A stretch of DNA of 62,092 nucleotides from Laetiporus sulphureus 93-53. Taxonomy: Eukaryota; Basidiomycota; Agaricomycetes; Polyporales; Laetiporaceae. The stretch covers positions 475,069-537,160 of the forward strand of contig NW_024468529.1 of assembly GCF_001632365.1 (NCBI RefSeq). Direction: 5' to 3'. Within the stretch, counting starts at the first letter, position 1, and the number at the start of each line of letters is the position of its first letter. This document shows, piece by piece, positions 32,182 to 44,510 of this stretch. A model generated the notes under the pieces. The model was not told the DNA's origin and searched no databases. It worked only from the letters and a program-made list of their open reading frames with translations. The translations under genes and the position numbers were made by a program.

Positions 32182-34893
32182 CTCTCCGTATATATGTACC
32201 TCTTCAGTTCTGATTCACATCTAGAACTTGTTTTATGAACAGCTTCACCACAAATTTGAAAAACTGAGCACCAGTGACCGGATTAGATGCAATAAGTCAC
32301 CAGCGCTCATTATCTGTGCAAAACTCTGGTATGATGTCTTGTTTGGTGTCTGCAAAGTAAAGGGTGATGGGATGATTGATATTGGCAGATGCAAAGGTAA
32401 TGAACCAGGAAGGTGCACCGAGATACGATGTGAGCACCCATATTTCATTACACATACATTTGAGATTTGTCATAGAGCCTTATACTTTAGCTGTGATATG
32501 GTCCAGGTCATTTATGATCTTGAAACACTCCTTCTCAGCATTGGTCTCAGGCTTTACAGGGCCATTTCTGAGTCGGGTAATCAGACTTTCCAAAGCAGTC
32601 AAAGGCAGGTTGATGATTCTGTTCTCAATCTCATGAAAATTTTGTTTTTTTGATCAACAGGTATCCAGCTGTGGTCGCATTTTTAATTTGTTCATGATTA
32701 AAGGCGACGAGAGGAAAATATGGTTCGAGCTGAAAGCGCTTATCGTGATACATGAGCAGTTGTTGCTTCATTTTGGACTCAGACACTCATCTAGACCCAC
32801 AGACATTGTTCAGGCCTCTCAAGCCATAAGGGAATAACTAGGGAAACATCTAAGGATACAGCTGAGGGTTGTGATATAAGCTTTGAGGATTTTATTGCTG
32901 GCCGACACCCAGAACCTTGCTTTTTTGAACTGATGAATAGCCTTTGCCCTTATCGACTGATAATCGTCATCGAGGAGATTGACATACACATCCCCAGTAA
33001 GACCATGAACGGTGAATGAACAGGGACCATCAATGGTACCTTCATCCATTTCAAGGTCATTTATGGCCGTAGCTTCTGGAGCCTTGTTCATATGACCATC
33101 ATGGTAGTCTATAATGACCGGAGGGACATTCTCCGAATAGCTATTGAGATTGTCATAGGATATGTTCAAGTCTACATAATCTTCATGGTTTAGCTTCAGC
33201 CACTCCAACACTTCCACAACCTTGTTACGTCTTACCAGAAATTGAGTTCTGGCAAATTCTTTATCTGTGGGTTTGCAAGGGCTGATATATATGAATGTGA
33301 GTACTTCATCGAGTTCTTCCTGACTAGGAGGCAAGCTTCGGTAAACCTTTGGCATTGGCATGGAATGGCATATGGTGTTGACGCACATTTTTCACATACC
33401 GGATACCTTGACCTGGATTATGCAGTAGTTGTGCTTAACCCTCGATACAAGCATTTTCTCACACCATGTTAGGTCTTGCAGTTCAGGAGGGATCTCACCG
33501 ATCCAAAGTCCATTAGCAAGAGAATCTGTTGGGAGCAAACCTCTTTCGAGATCTTGTAGACATTCCATACAAACTTGATCACAGTTGGGTAAAATGACCA
33601 GTCCTTTCAACTCTGTTATTAGATCTGTTGCACTTTTCTGCTCCTTTCTGATGATCACAGATGCCATTGGCGTTAAGATGGCTAGGTCCATGTCACAATC
33701 TGACAGCTTGATCAGAGTTGTTTTTCGTCACAATTGACCACAAACTGTGCACGCAGATTCCAAAAAATTCTCCTTCTCGACGTCTTCACAAAAACCACTA
33801 TGGTCTCAGTTAGGAGCTCTTTTCTCAGAGGAGATGGAGGACAGCCTTCGCAGTTCCACGTGGGCTCCAGCACACGAAGTCAGGTTTTTCACATCCGTTC
33901 AGCACTCACCGTGATCAACTTAGAGTTGAAGACGGAAACAAGTTCAGGACATGACATGCAGTGATGTTGCAGGAGCAGCATTTGTAGTTGTTCTCTGGCT
34001 GACTTCCTTCATACGAGGTCGATCTGGTGTGCCCGACATATGGATATAAGGGCATTCTTGGACAGCTTTTGTGCCAACGTCAATAATGGAACATGTGCAT
34101 AACTGCACCTAAAGCACCATGATACCCTTCCTGTGCATTCAATCCCCTCCCCCAGAATGTCATGAATCTTGGCAAAACTGCAAGATATCTGCCGTTTTAA
34201 ATTGCATTGAAATATTCAGGGTGACCTCAGAAGAGCTTTCCATTATAATGAGATATACCTCTAACACTGATGGCATGATGTATCTGACCTTATGTTAGCA
34301 TTTTGAGAAATGAGCTTCAAAATGGCTTGAAGCATTGCAGCAAAAGTGAAGGAGATGGTGTTTCATCAAGATAATAATCTCAAGCATGACTTAGCTGACT
34401 TAAAGAGAATACTATTAAAACAATGATATGGCATAATCAATTATCACAGCTCAATTTCATGGATCATCCTTGAAGTTATCTCACAAAAAGATTAGCAAGG
34501 CATGAGGAGCCACTTAAAGAGATTACAGAATTGTGAAAGCAATTGAAAAAGAAATGAAAGAGTATTGACAGGTTTGTGCATCAGATTTTGATCAAAAATA
34601 TGCATGAATGGGTTAAGGCAGTGTTTAAGGCAAAGGGTTGATGACCCAACTACTAGAGTTTTAAAGTTTGTTGGTGACAAAAGTGTATAAATGAGTTGAC
34701 CTGATAGAGTTGCATATATCTTTAGAAAAAGACATATGCATTCTGCTAACAGATGCTCATTTGAAAGCTGAGAAGTATGGCTTTCTAATACTATTTTAGC
34801 AGTGAATATAGCTACAGCCAATCTGAAGATAGAAGAAAAACAGTGAAACTCAAGTTAATCACTATATATTATATTTGGGCTGTGTTAATGATA

Positions 34894-34985
34894 AGCAGCA
34901 GGTGATCTAGTGGATAGAATGGTTGGTACTCTGTGGGACATAAGTCTCCTGAAAGTCCAAAGTTCAATTCCTGGTCTGTGCAGTT
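34894..34985 (+). repeat. tRNA-like SINE head
   Basis: TGATCTAGTGG (34903-34913) fits the pol III A box and AGTTCAATTCC (34961-34971) fits the B box. The spacing of 58 bp is compatible with a tRNA containing a long variable arm or an intron. The ends GCAGCAG and CTGTGC pair only partly. It is followed by AT-rich sequence with a TTTTAATTTT run that could terminate pol III. A tRNA-derived SINE is more likely than a working tRNA. Confidence 0.5.
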
Positions 34986-35500
34986 TTATGTGCTTTTAAT
35001 TTTAAAAAAGCGCAACTCCCGTTGTTTTACAAACAACAATAAACTATGATGTGCGCTTTTGTGCAACTAGCTAGTTGCACGATCACAAATGTCATAATGT
35101 TATTTGCACATTGTGGCACCTTAAAGCATGAGAATTTGAGTGGCTGACATCTTCATACATTCTTTGACCTCAAATCTTCGCTTTTTTGAGCCAGAAAATG
35201 GCCTTCATGCAGTTCTGATTGCGAAGCATCAATGTGTAATTTACCATGCATTATTGGTATGTTCAAAAGTTGAAAAAAGTCGAAATATGGATCAATATAC
35301 TGTGGTGATGGAAAACTTCAATTGCATCAATAGCTCTTGTTTCTATATGCTCAGAATGAAGGAACCAAAGTGAAGAGCAGTGGAATGTGGAGATCTATTG
35401 CTTATTTCTCAAGTAGAGACTATAATGAGTCTGGAAAATGTTAAATCAATCATTGTTTGAGTCACTATACTGAGATACATAACAAAATAAGGAATACTGT

Positions 35501-35656
35501 GGTTTGAACCACTTTGAAGTCATTGAATGCCTTGGTTTGAATCCCTTTGAAGCCATTGAATGCCTTGGTTTAAACCACTTTGAAGCCATTGAATGCCTTG
35601 GTTTGAAACGCTTTCAAGCCATTGCATACAATGGTTTGAACAGCTTTGAAGCCATC
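35501..35656. repeat. 33-bp minisatellite, about 4.7 units
   Basis: Units start at 35501, 35534, 35567, 35600 and 35633, each beginning GGTTTGAA or GGTTTAAA and containing CTTTGAAGCCATT. The 33-bp unit is a multiple of three, but the frames contain no sustained protein. There are no spacers, so it is not a CRISPR array. Confidence 0.92.
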
Positions 35657-36440
35657 AGCCCTTGAGGCATTAACTCTAGCAAAGTCAGTGCTGTGATTGG
35701 CTCTGAATATTTGCACCTGTTTGGATCAGCCACGTCGTGCATGTTCAAACTCCGGATTGTATGCCCATTACAAAAGATAACAAATCTGAGTAAGAACAAA
35801 ATGTAACACAGTAAGAAACTTTTGAAGGAAGGGCCCTCTCCTAACCTCAGGACAGGGGCAGAAAATGAAACCACTTTGTAATGGCCTACTCTCCCATGCA
35901 TTGCTTAAGTGTCCCACGGGTATCAAAAAAGTCACATAGATGCCCTAAGTGCCCAGTGTCGCATAAACTCTTCCTTCGTACCTCAGGAATCGTAATTTGA
36001 CAGAATATTACAAATAGATTTTGGTCTCAACTTCACCATTGTCAGTAGTCAATCATAAATCTGTTTTGTTTTGTTCTCACATTAATGGAGCTTTCTTTGT
36101 TGTCTTTTGTGGCTGCGGTTGTTGATGCCATTTTTCAGACCTTGTAGTTTGAATGTGGCTCTTCAAATGTCATGCGCTTTTCAAAATTTGTTTGCTGCTG
36201 ATCACTGCCTTCAAGATGAGTTTCCTTCTCTTCAATGTACTCATTCTGTGATGTGCACATCAGCAACATGCATTCATATCACATTATACAGTTTTCTGGA
36301 CCTGGTGACTGGTCGATTATTGTTGATAGCAGTTAGTTTTTCATTCCGGTCCTACTCTACACACTTAATATTCTGACATTATTTCAGAAAGGTATCATTG
36401 CTGGGACCCATTTTCTGAACATGGTCAGTATCTGTAGTCA

Positions 36441-36770
36441 GAACTAAAGGTTGCCATTGTTCATTTGGCACAGCACATGTTGTCATGTCTGCCCATGCTT
36501 GTGATGGATGAAGTTGGAGTTGGAAAAACACTTGAGGCCATCACGTTGATAGCATATCGCAAACACCTTTGTCATGCATTTGCAACCACAGGCAAATTCT
36601 TAGGCAGTTTTGAGAAGGGTAAGTTGCAATATGCAGATGTATCCTGGTTCACTACGTCATTAAATAAATCATTTCTGCAGATGACTTTTAGTACAAAAAT
36701 GCAGATGGCAGCCAGGGAAATCTGCCCAACTTTTCACACCTCATCATTTGCCTGCTGAGCCTCATCGACC
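36441..36770 (+). pseudogene. SNF2-family ATPase fragment
   Basis: A frame from 36441 contains MLVMDEVGVGKTLEAITLIA, the Walker A block of SNF2/Swi2 ATPases (usually DExGxGKT). After a frame change it has NFSHLIICLLSLIDQ, matching motif Ia (LIVVPPSLLxQW in relatives). Only the first part of the ATPase domain is present and no later helicase motifs follow. It is a broken fragment of a DNA-translocase gene; the subfamily cannot be told. Confidence 0.6.
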
Positions 36771-38553
36771 AATGAACTTCTGAAATATGTACATATCTTC
36801 AGCAAGATGGGGTCACTGGAGGGCGATATCACCTATGGTGTCGAGGACTCATTCGATTAATAATTTGAACATCGAACATACAGCCTGCTTGCCCATACCA
36901 CTGCCATGTGAGAAGGATGAACAAATCTGTAGGTTATGTGTAGCTGACCAGGAAACAGTGGCAGGTGAAGGAGGTCAATGATCCTGAAACAATGATGGTC
37001 CCACAACCAGTTGCTGTATATCTTGAGATGGCACAACAGCTGATGGATGCTGTTGTTGCTGGACAAAGGAGGCAGCATGTTCTTTCAGGTCAGCGATGTC
37101 AGCCTCTAATACATTTACTATGATGACACCATCATCTCTGAAAAAGAGATGATGAATGACATATACCACCATACACTAATCACGCAGGACATTGTAAAGA
37201 TACCTGGCAGTATCTCGGTTCACTAAGATTGAATGCCCTTGTGGTGCATGCACTCAACAAACTGCAGGAGCATAAAATGTGTCATACTGCATGAACATCT
37301 CCATTCTGGTATAAATTGTAGCACCCAACTCCCACAACTCCAGATGCAGCTCAGAAACAAAGATGCCAAGGCATGTCAGGATACCATGCATCAAATACAA
37401 GTTACCCTGTGAATGCTCAGTCCATTCTAATCAACGTTAGAATATACATAGAGACTCACTAACAAATCACACAGATCTTGATACTGTGCCCACCAGTTAT
37501 TCATCAACAAGTTATCCATGAGGATCAGCCACTCAGGTAACAGTGCATGAGTATGAGGAATGTGGCGCTCTATAATGTGGATGATGTTCTCAAGGCGCAA
37601 ACATGCACCACTATCAGAAATGATCAAGGCCGAGCATGTAGACATTGATGGAGCTGACTGCAACATTGAGTGAGAATGGGAAAATGATGATCAGAGCAGA
37701 AAAGTGAGCAGCAGAATGAGAGAGGAGAAAAATGAAGAAGCGGGAATAGAACACAAGGATCACCTACCTTTATGACAGAAAAATGTGAGAAAAGCATGTG
37801 AAAGCTAGGCTCACATTTTCCAGACCCTATAAGAAGCAGTGATATCTGATGAAATAAGTGGACAGTTAGCACAGTCAAACTGACATTGCCACTCCAACCT
37901 ATGAAGATCGGGCTGTCCACAGACATAAAATCTGAAATACAACATTTTAAAGCTGCCTATGCATGGATGAACACTCACGTGAACAATACCCAGTCAGAGA
38001 GGATGAGAAACGGTTGACTGTAGCAGAATCAGAGCATGTGAACGTCGAACATAGAAACATTAGAGAACTCACAGAACTCAGCTTATTATCTGGTCACAGA
38101 AAGTGACCATGTTTGGAAAATTGAATGCAGCAACGGTAGCGTTAACGTTACAGTGATCAACACATTCCATCCACTTAAACTGGTCACACTGCCCACTCCA
38201 CGGACAGCAGATGCTGTATATAACATATTCGTCAACATTATAGACTCTAGGATGCACACCCACCTGAACAAAATAGACCCAGTCAAGGCAAATCAACAGT
38301 TTTATGGGAGCAAAATACAGGGTGTGTGAACACCAAACCAGATAACATCAAAGAACCCATGGAATCTGTTATTAGCAAGACCGTGCTTTGTTCACATGCA
38401 TCATATCTGCCAGATGACAGCCATGGATGAACGCACAATTTGCATGATCTGCAGACAGATCAGACCTTGCCCCATCATTGCCTTGTCTCCAAAGATTTTG
38501 ACTGCCATAGCCTCATACAGAGGAGGAATGTTTGCATCCTCCAAGGAAGGAAG

Positions 38554-38901
38554 CTAAAAAAGCCATGTCAACTTAATTGCATTCCAGGGGAAAGAACACA
38601 CCATCTCTGAGCAGAATGTCATGCGCAGCATCTGGGAGTCCTTATCATTGTCGTTCAGGATTTTCTCCAGATGTGGAAATATCTTCCAGTTGCCGTACTT
38701 CTCCTTCAGCCATTCCTCGAAGTATTTGCAATCTGGCTGCACATTGTCGAGCTCTGCAGGTTGTTTCTTTCCTTTACCTTTTCTTCCCTTGCTCTTGGCC
38801 GCCACTCCCTTTGCAGTGACTTGCTTTAGCCCATCCACTTGAACTTTCACGAGAAATGCGTGAACTTCATGCTGCATGTCTGAGGTCCAACCGGGCAGCA
38901 T
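38554..38901 (-). CDS. Unassigned Lys-rich reading frame, probably part of a decayed gene
   Basis: The 115-codon frame begins MLPGWTSDMQHEVHAFLVK, has a basic low-complexity stretch and ends in FCSEMVCSFPWNAIKL. The frame downstream (LPSLEDANIPPLYEAMAV near 38490) continues with similar character, suggesting one longer minus-strand gene now interrupted. I know of no domain that fits. Confidence 0.3.
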   Translation of the reverse strand: MLPGWTSDMQHEVHAFLVKVQVDGLKQVTAKGVAAKSKGRKGKGKKQPAELDNVQPDCKYFEEWLKEKYGNWKIFPHLEKILNDNDKDSQMLRMTFCSEMVCSFPWNAIKLTWLF

Positions 38902-41900
38902 GCGGCCATTGTATGCCTAGTCCCATGAAGCTGTTGTGTAGGCAGTTGTGACTTGCCACTGATTCGACATCCACACATATGGGAACAAAGCCAAAAGATG
39001 GAGTACAGCATTATATTTCAGTAGTGAAGGCATGTTGATTGACTTATGTAGGACAAGAGTGGAAGTTGACGCTGCATGGGAGATACACATTCCCCGAATC
39101 AGTCACATGCTCATCTGCTGCATGCATGACTTGGACTTCATCTGCATTCATCTTAACTGTACTCTTCTGTGTTATGGTCTGAACAAGTTGCTCACAAGCC
39201 CAGCCAGGCCAGTCTCAGCACAGGCAGCATTGATGAAGAGATGTCAATGAAGAAGAAGATAATGGTGCGAGGGTGTCAAGTAACGTGGAGGAAGCAGCAG
39301 AGGGAGCTGATGAGGACATGAAAGTGGACATCGTGCAGAATGTGAGCGACACTGTTTCATTGCTATAATACAGGATAAAGTGAGGTGGATGCAGGAACTG
39401 GAGAGAAAAGCAAATGATCTTGTCCACCTCATGCTGTTCACGGAAAGCAAGTGGGTCCCACTGAAGAGAGACAAGATTTCGAAGAAAGGTGCGTCAATGT
39501 GCAATGCCTACCATTTTCTTGCTCACTTAGCTGCAGTGCTCAGATGCAACATGTGCTCGTTCAAGCTTGTGCTTGCATGCGCACAGGACATCCTGTGCAG
39601 GACATTCAGGATGGAGCTGCATGAGCTGCAGACATGCAGTACCTTAGAGAAGAACAAGGAGATGAACAGCAAGGAGAGTGAGCTACTGAGGAATACAGGC
39701 ATGAAGAAGTGCAGTGTGTGTTTCCCTTGTCCTCATCCACTTGAACCCACTCATGCATCCCACTGCTAGCTTCACTGACCAGGACAAAGACATACATCCT
39801 GCACTCGGTGCTGGACCCTGTGATCATCGAACATGCATGCGCACCAGATGCGAACATCCTGGTGATCAAGCATGAGGATATGGTGAACAATGATGAGGTC
39901 TATGCTAACGAGAACAATGATGGGCCATGCACATGCTCGGTGAGGAGCATCCTGGCCTGGGAGCAGTCCAATGAGCTGGGCTCAGTCGGCATGCTGTAAA
40001 TCATACTCGCATTGATCTTGGTAGATGGCCATGTCATGAGAGACAGTACGTGTTCCGTATCATGCTCTTCCATACTCAGATGTCCTGATACAAATGCCAG
40101 ACAATCTGTGAAGCCTGTTGAAATGCCTCAACCTGGGACACAGTGCCATGCTCCCACTGAGCAGCTGCTCGACAAACACATCCCTCACAGTTGACGCCTA
40201 CCTCACACAGCTCCTCTGGCAGGGCTACCTTGAATGACAATGCATCAGAGAGATGAAGGGTGTGGGCAAGCATGGGTGCATGTCTGCAGCGGCACTGGCA
40301 CGAATGCAGTCAAGTGGTGCTGGGACCCATGTGTGATGAGCGAGGTGAGTGAGCATGCTATCACCCAGTTCATGGCAGAGTTTATGTTGGACAGGCCAAA
40401 GGTGGAGAGTGAGGATGAGAACACAGGGGATGATGCAGATAGGATGAAGAAGGTCGAGGTTGTGATGAAGGACATCAAGAGCACTGCAGGTGGTGATCCG
40501 TTGCAGGGTCTGGTATGAGTGAGCCAGTGCACATTCGTTATTCAATATTCATGTTGTGTCTGTCTCTTATGGGTACATGTAAGTGGGTGATGTCGACTGC
40601 TCAAAAACGGTAATGTGGTTGAGGGCCACATGCCTGCCAGATGCATCACCGTGCCCCTCTGTCTGCGCGCACTCCTCATTTAATTTTTGGTCCTCTGCAT
40701 GCACTCCTCATTTTTGAAATGTCCAATGCTGCAGAAAGTAAGAGTAGTTACACAGAAGACAAACAATGCAAGACAGCAACTGTAGTCGCAGTGTGGGTAT
40801 CTAACTTCATTCATTTACACTGGATTACTCTCATGGTGAGTAGGTCACAGTACAAACACAGCCAGTGGGGCAGGTCCAATCAAGCATCGTGGAGGAGGTT
40901 GAATCTGCGAAGAAGAAGAAAGTGCATCTTTCGGTTCAGTATTTCTTACAATGTAGTATTGCTGACTGTCACTTACTGTATATATCAGGGCCCATGGCTC
41001 GCTTGCAATCCCATCACCCGCAGCTACTTGACGGTGTGAGGTTGATCATGTAGGGCATATATACTAATGCTGGAGTGCTCAGAGCAACGACATTATCCGA
41101 GATGCCCGAAACAGTGCAGTCTCCATCCTGGCCTGCTCTATTGATCCACTCACAAATCGGCTCCAATTATGGCTCGAACGTGTCGATCCCATCATCATAC
41201 ACACCCTGTACTTCCAGCACCTTGATCCAGCCCTTACGCTTCTCAATTATGGGTGAGGCATGCCCGTGCAGGCTGTTGCTTGGACGAACTGCAGATTCGT
41301 GTTCAGCACAAGATGATTCTCAGGCAGACGCCTCCAGGTTGGGCAGTGCAAAGAGCACACACTTACCCACAGAGATGATGTGCTCGATGCTGAGCACATG
41401 CAGCATGTATGCATTCCATGACTTTATGAAAGACTCAGCAACTTCACAAATCGACAGACCAGAATACGTATGGGCTCCCAAGATACAAAAATGGTAGCAC
41501 CCAACTCGGGAAGCTCCCATCGAACCTCGAGTTGTTGAAGCACATCTGATAGTCATAGATTGACAACAGCACAGATGGGTTCAGCATTGTGCTTGTGCAC
41601 GGCCGACCAATGTCTATATTCCGTGAACAACCAAATCCTTGTCGCTCTCTAACTGTCTCCTCAATGCTGAGCAGTCACGGCATTTAACAGTCCCCAGGGC
41701 ATTGGTGGTATCACAAATGAGACTGACTTCTGAGCAGCTGGAGGATGATCAGTAGCATCGCCACCTTCACCAGCTTGATCAATCACAGCGGGACTCCAGA
41801 CTTGCTTCTCCTGTTGAGATCCCAGGATGACACCCCTCACCATTTCCTCTCCTTTCCCCTCTCGCTTTCTATCATGCCTTGATTCTCTTGAGCACTGGCA

Positions 41901-42732
41901 GATCCATGAAGGATGACTGCCAATTCTCATTCTGCAGCGTGAGATACGCCTCGGGTGATGAGATCTGGCATAGCACCATCAAAAGCGATAAGGATCTTGC
42001 ATGGATGCATGAGAAGCAGGATGAGCTCCTTGTACATAGAGGTTGAAGTCTGGCTGGTGGCACTGGAAGATGATGAAACTGGTGAGGGAACAGATGAAGA
42101 CAGGAAAGTCGCAAACGTCGACCGTGTGCATGTATATGCGCTTGAGGTTTCAACTGGGATGAAGGAAAGAGAGAGCTCGAAAAAGAGCTGAGTGGTGGCA
42201 GCAGAGAGCGTGGCATGAATCCCGTACCAGGACCAGATGCATGGTGCTCAGCATATACATGAGGCAGTGGTGCAAGCTGCGCCCTCACAGCAATGAGCAT
42301 GAGAGGCACAGGCAGCTGCAACAAGCCCTCCAGGAATGTGATAAATGGTGCAAGCACATTCATCATTGTCGCTGTGCTCGGTGGCGAGCTTGGGAATGGG
42401 AGGTGAATCACAGAGCATGCATCTGAAGGCGGGCACACCTCCTCGTCAGAGAGGTGGCTTAGCTCCCCATCGGTCCACTTTGCTCGATAGAATGAGAGCA
42501 GCACAGAGACATTGTTGACCTGAGCATAGATGGTGTGCATCATGCTCTGTGGCTTGAGCTTGATCGACACCAACACATGAAGAAGTGCCCAAGTCGTGTC
42601 AGGTGCAGTTTTGTGCATTGTTTGGTTTGTATCGATGTGGGGTAGCACTCTGGATGAGACCCCTTCCTCATCCTATCCTGGCCAGCTCACCTCTTACTCC
42701 TTGCAGCCCTGGTGGCATGCACATGCTTGACG

Positions 42733-42805
42733 ACGATGACGACAATAACAATGATGATGAAGACGACGATGAAGACGATGATGAAGATGATGACGAAGAC
42801 GAGTA
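42733..42805. repeat. GAN trinucleotide microsatellite
   Basis: An imperfect run of GAT, GAC and GAA triplets just upstream of the acyltransferase pseudogene. It encodes Asp/Glu in one frame, which is not the frame of the acyltransferase. Confidence 0.85.
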
Positions 42806-42807
42806 CA

Positions 42808-44310
42808 ATGATGCCCAATGCATACCTCCTCCACCAGTTTCTGCACCAGATCGCAGCATGGGTGGTGGTCTCATTCTTCACTGAAATTCGGATCATCGGC
42901 AGTGAGAACATCCCCTGCAATGGCCCCATTATTGTGTAAGTCATGCATCATATGCTCTCTGGCTCGACATCCTCCCAGAGAGCCTTCGACACTCGAGATG
43001 CTCTGTGAAAAGCCATCGAGAGGATGCAGTATCCTGCTGAACATGTACATGTTATGAATGCTGCCTCCTGTTTCACACCGTGATGCACCATGCTAACGTG
43101 TGACACCCCTCAGCATCGCAACACACCACAACATGATGATCGACCCTGCAATACTCTGTAAGCACCCTCTCTCTTTGACTTCCTCTGCATCCGTCTAATC
43201 CCTGGTAACAGCAACAATGTTCCCCTACCACCGGATCCTCCACTTCTGGGCCAAAGGTGCGCATCTCTGCATCTCCATCCACTCACCAGCTACAAATGCA
43301 TCATCTCAGCCTCCTTATTCATGAACCCCATTGCAGACTATGTCCTCCACTCAGCAGGCAACATCTCAGTCGACTGCAAAGCCAAAGACTGCAAGAAACT
43401 CTTTCTCAGCACATTTGACGTGCTCTCGCACAGACACGCCATCATCATCTTCCTCGAAGGCACATCCTACACCAAGCTGCACATCGTGCAGGTCAAGAAT
43501 GGCACAGCCTGGGCTGCGCTTGAGTATGCCAAGTGAGCATGCAAACACCCTGACCACATGATGCCCGGTGCAGAGAACGTGCGTATTGTCACTGCCGCGA
43601 TCATTTACACGAACAAGACAAAGTACTGCAGTAATGTGAATACGTTCGCTTTCGTGCTTACTGCCTGTACTGACATCTATTGCTGACAGGCTATCATGGA
43701 GTGAGACTGCCTTGTGTTGGTGTATGAGAAGTTATTCATCCATCATGGATTGTCTATGTTTGGTCCACCCATGAGCATTGATCCATACCTAGAGCAGTTC
43801 ATGTCCACCAAAGAAGGTGCCCCACACTCAGCAGTGAAGTGACTAACTGTCGCGCTTGAGCAAAATTTGATCGAAACCACAATCAATGCACTGGATTGGT
43901 ACGTATGGTTTAATTTCTGCTGGTCCAGTGCTGATTCGCTGCAGGGACACTCTGTATGCTGCACGCATGGCGAGGGATCTGCTCTGGGACAATGAAAAGT
44001 CCATCAACCTCGATGAGTTCATCATCATCTCACAACCGTACATGCCTAGCCTGCTTTCGTCCATTGCAACTAACCACTCTCCCTAGCCTGGTCGATCTAT
44101 TCTCCACACCCGACTTGGTTCTAAATTTTTACAGCGATTCGACGGCATCTACTCACATACTACTCACTACTCCAATCTACCCACCTCACTAATTCAGTGC
44201 TATCCTCACTACCTCTCCCAGAGATGCTCGACCCTCATCGCACCATCCTGCTCCCAAGTAGACTGTTTACACTCACCCTGCTCATACGTGATATGCTTGC
44301 CATTGGTGTA
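42808..44310 (+). pseudogene. Glycerol-3-phosphate/DHAP acyltransferase (SCT1/GPT2 type), decayed copy
   Basis: The enzyme family starts phospholipid synthesis by acylating glycerol-3-phosphate at the ER. Exons: 42808-42935, 43114-43157, 43212-43256, 43310 onward, with later ones to about 44310. Motifs: WVVVSFFTEIRIIGSENIP, then the acyltransferase NHx4D region as THHNMMIDPAIL (43117 onward), then ILHFWAKASLFMNPIADYVL. Next is the FPEGT region as FLEGTSYTKLHIVQVKNG, followed by TAWAALEYAK. The C-terminal half has DTLYAARMARDLLW, SINLDEF, LVDLFSTPD, LLQSTHLTNSVLSSLPLP and LFTLTLLIRDML. Defects: TGA at 43534-43536 (Trp in relatives), another TGA after APHSAVK, and a frameshift near 44150. The first exon of a normal gene is not visible upstream of the microsatellite. 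Introns are kept, so this is not a retrocopy. Confidence 0.85.
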
Positions 44311-44507
44311 AATGACGGTGTTATGCAGCGGCTTGATGGCGAGCCAGGATGGGTTCACTTTGATTGAACGGAAAGGCTGGAGACAAGTTCAGATTAGACA
44401 GTGATATATGTGTGGAACATCAGAGAATGGATTACGCCATATCCAGTGACCAGGACGTGGAGGGTGCCCTCATCAGCGAAGCGGGGGGAGTCTGAAGGGA
44501 CAGGCAT
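44278..44507 (-). pseudogene. Pyroglutamyl peptidase (peptidase C15) N-terminal fragment
   Basis: The family removes N-terminal pyroglutamate from peptides in the cytosol. Exon 1 (44507-44436) starts MPVPSDSPRFADEG and ends HVLVTGYG. A GT-AG intron joins it to exon 2 (44376-44278), PFRSIKVNPSWLAIKPLHNT and then YTNGKHITYEQ, with a donor (GTGAGT) after it. VTGYGPF and NPSW are the family's N-terminal signature. The catalytic Glu, Cys and His lie further on and are absent. The next DNA on this strand is the antisense of the acyltransferase tail, so the copy is truncated there. Confidence 0.75.
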
Positions 44508-44510
44508 GGT

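Larger units (their letters stand above)
27428..33990 (-). mobile_element. Autonomous-type Helitron (termini not located)
   Basis: A minus-strand block of about 6.5 kb contains the full order of Helitron protein modules: an N-terminal region, the helitron-like domain, the HUH Rep nuclease, a PIF1-like helicase and a C-terminal protease-like domain. Coordinates cover the coding block only. The TC 5' end should lie above 33990 and the CTRR 3' end below 27428. Confidence 0.88.
27428..33990 (-). pseudogene. Helitron Rep-helicase protein, lightly decayed
   Basis: Read in minus-strand order. 33990-33392: Cys-containing start (VCMECLQDL, LANGLWIGEIPPELQDL). 33388-32819: VYRSLPPSQEELDEVLTF, VEVLEWLKLNHEDYVDL, VHGLTGDVYVN. 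32800-32190: helitron-like domain with LLMYHDKRFQLEPYFPLVAF and LGAPSWFITFA. 32181-31118: Rep nuclease. 31093-30230: an acidic spacer, then a block including STLFKPWRSGHDLK. 30040-28279: helicase. 27997-27428: protease-like tail. It is broken by several frameshifts and stops, for example a TGA where Arg is expected after CTDNERW, and a TAA just before GDFAQLPPAG near 29490. Long open stretches (390 and 287 codons) suggest it is younger than its surroundings. Rep would nick and transfer a single strand for rolling-circle transposition. Confidence 0.9.
33991..36440. other. AT-rich DNA without a gene
   Basis: No family recognised in any frame. It contains the tRNA-like segment at 34894-34985 and the minisatellite at 35501-35656. 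The Helitron 5' terminus should be within the first part. Confidence 0.4.
36771..42807. other. Decayed DNA with unassigned frames
   Basis: Several stretches look protein-like but are unrecognised. Minus strand 38554-38901 (115 codons) has a Lys-rich AAKSKGRKGKGKKQPAE segment and then YFEEWLKEKYGNWKIF. Plus strand 39380-39769 has ELERKANDLVHLMLF. Plus strand 40234-40518 has an acidic C-terminus. Minus strand 41872-42648 is 258 codons, rich in Ser/Pro/Leu/His. None can be joined into a gene with confidence. Direct CpG content is low throughout. Confidence 0.35.

Noticed and set aside
34894..34985. Functional tRNA gene
   Set aside because: A and B boxes fit but the acceptor and other stems do not close by eye.
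35501..35656. Regular repeat considered as a CRISPR array
   Set aside because: Units are directly adjacent with no unique spacers, and the window is eukaryotic.
41872..42648. 258-codon minus-strand frame as a real gene
   Set aside because: Composition is low-complexity (Ser, Pro, Leu, His) with no motif, no intron context and no similarity I recognise; a chance frame in stop-poor DNA is likelier.
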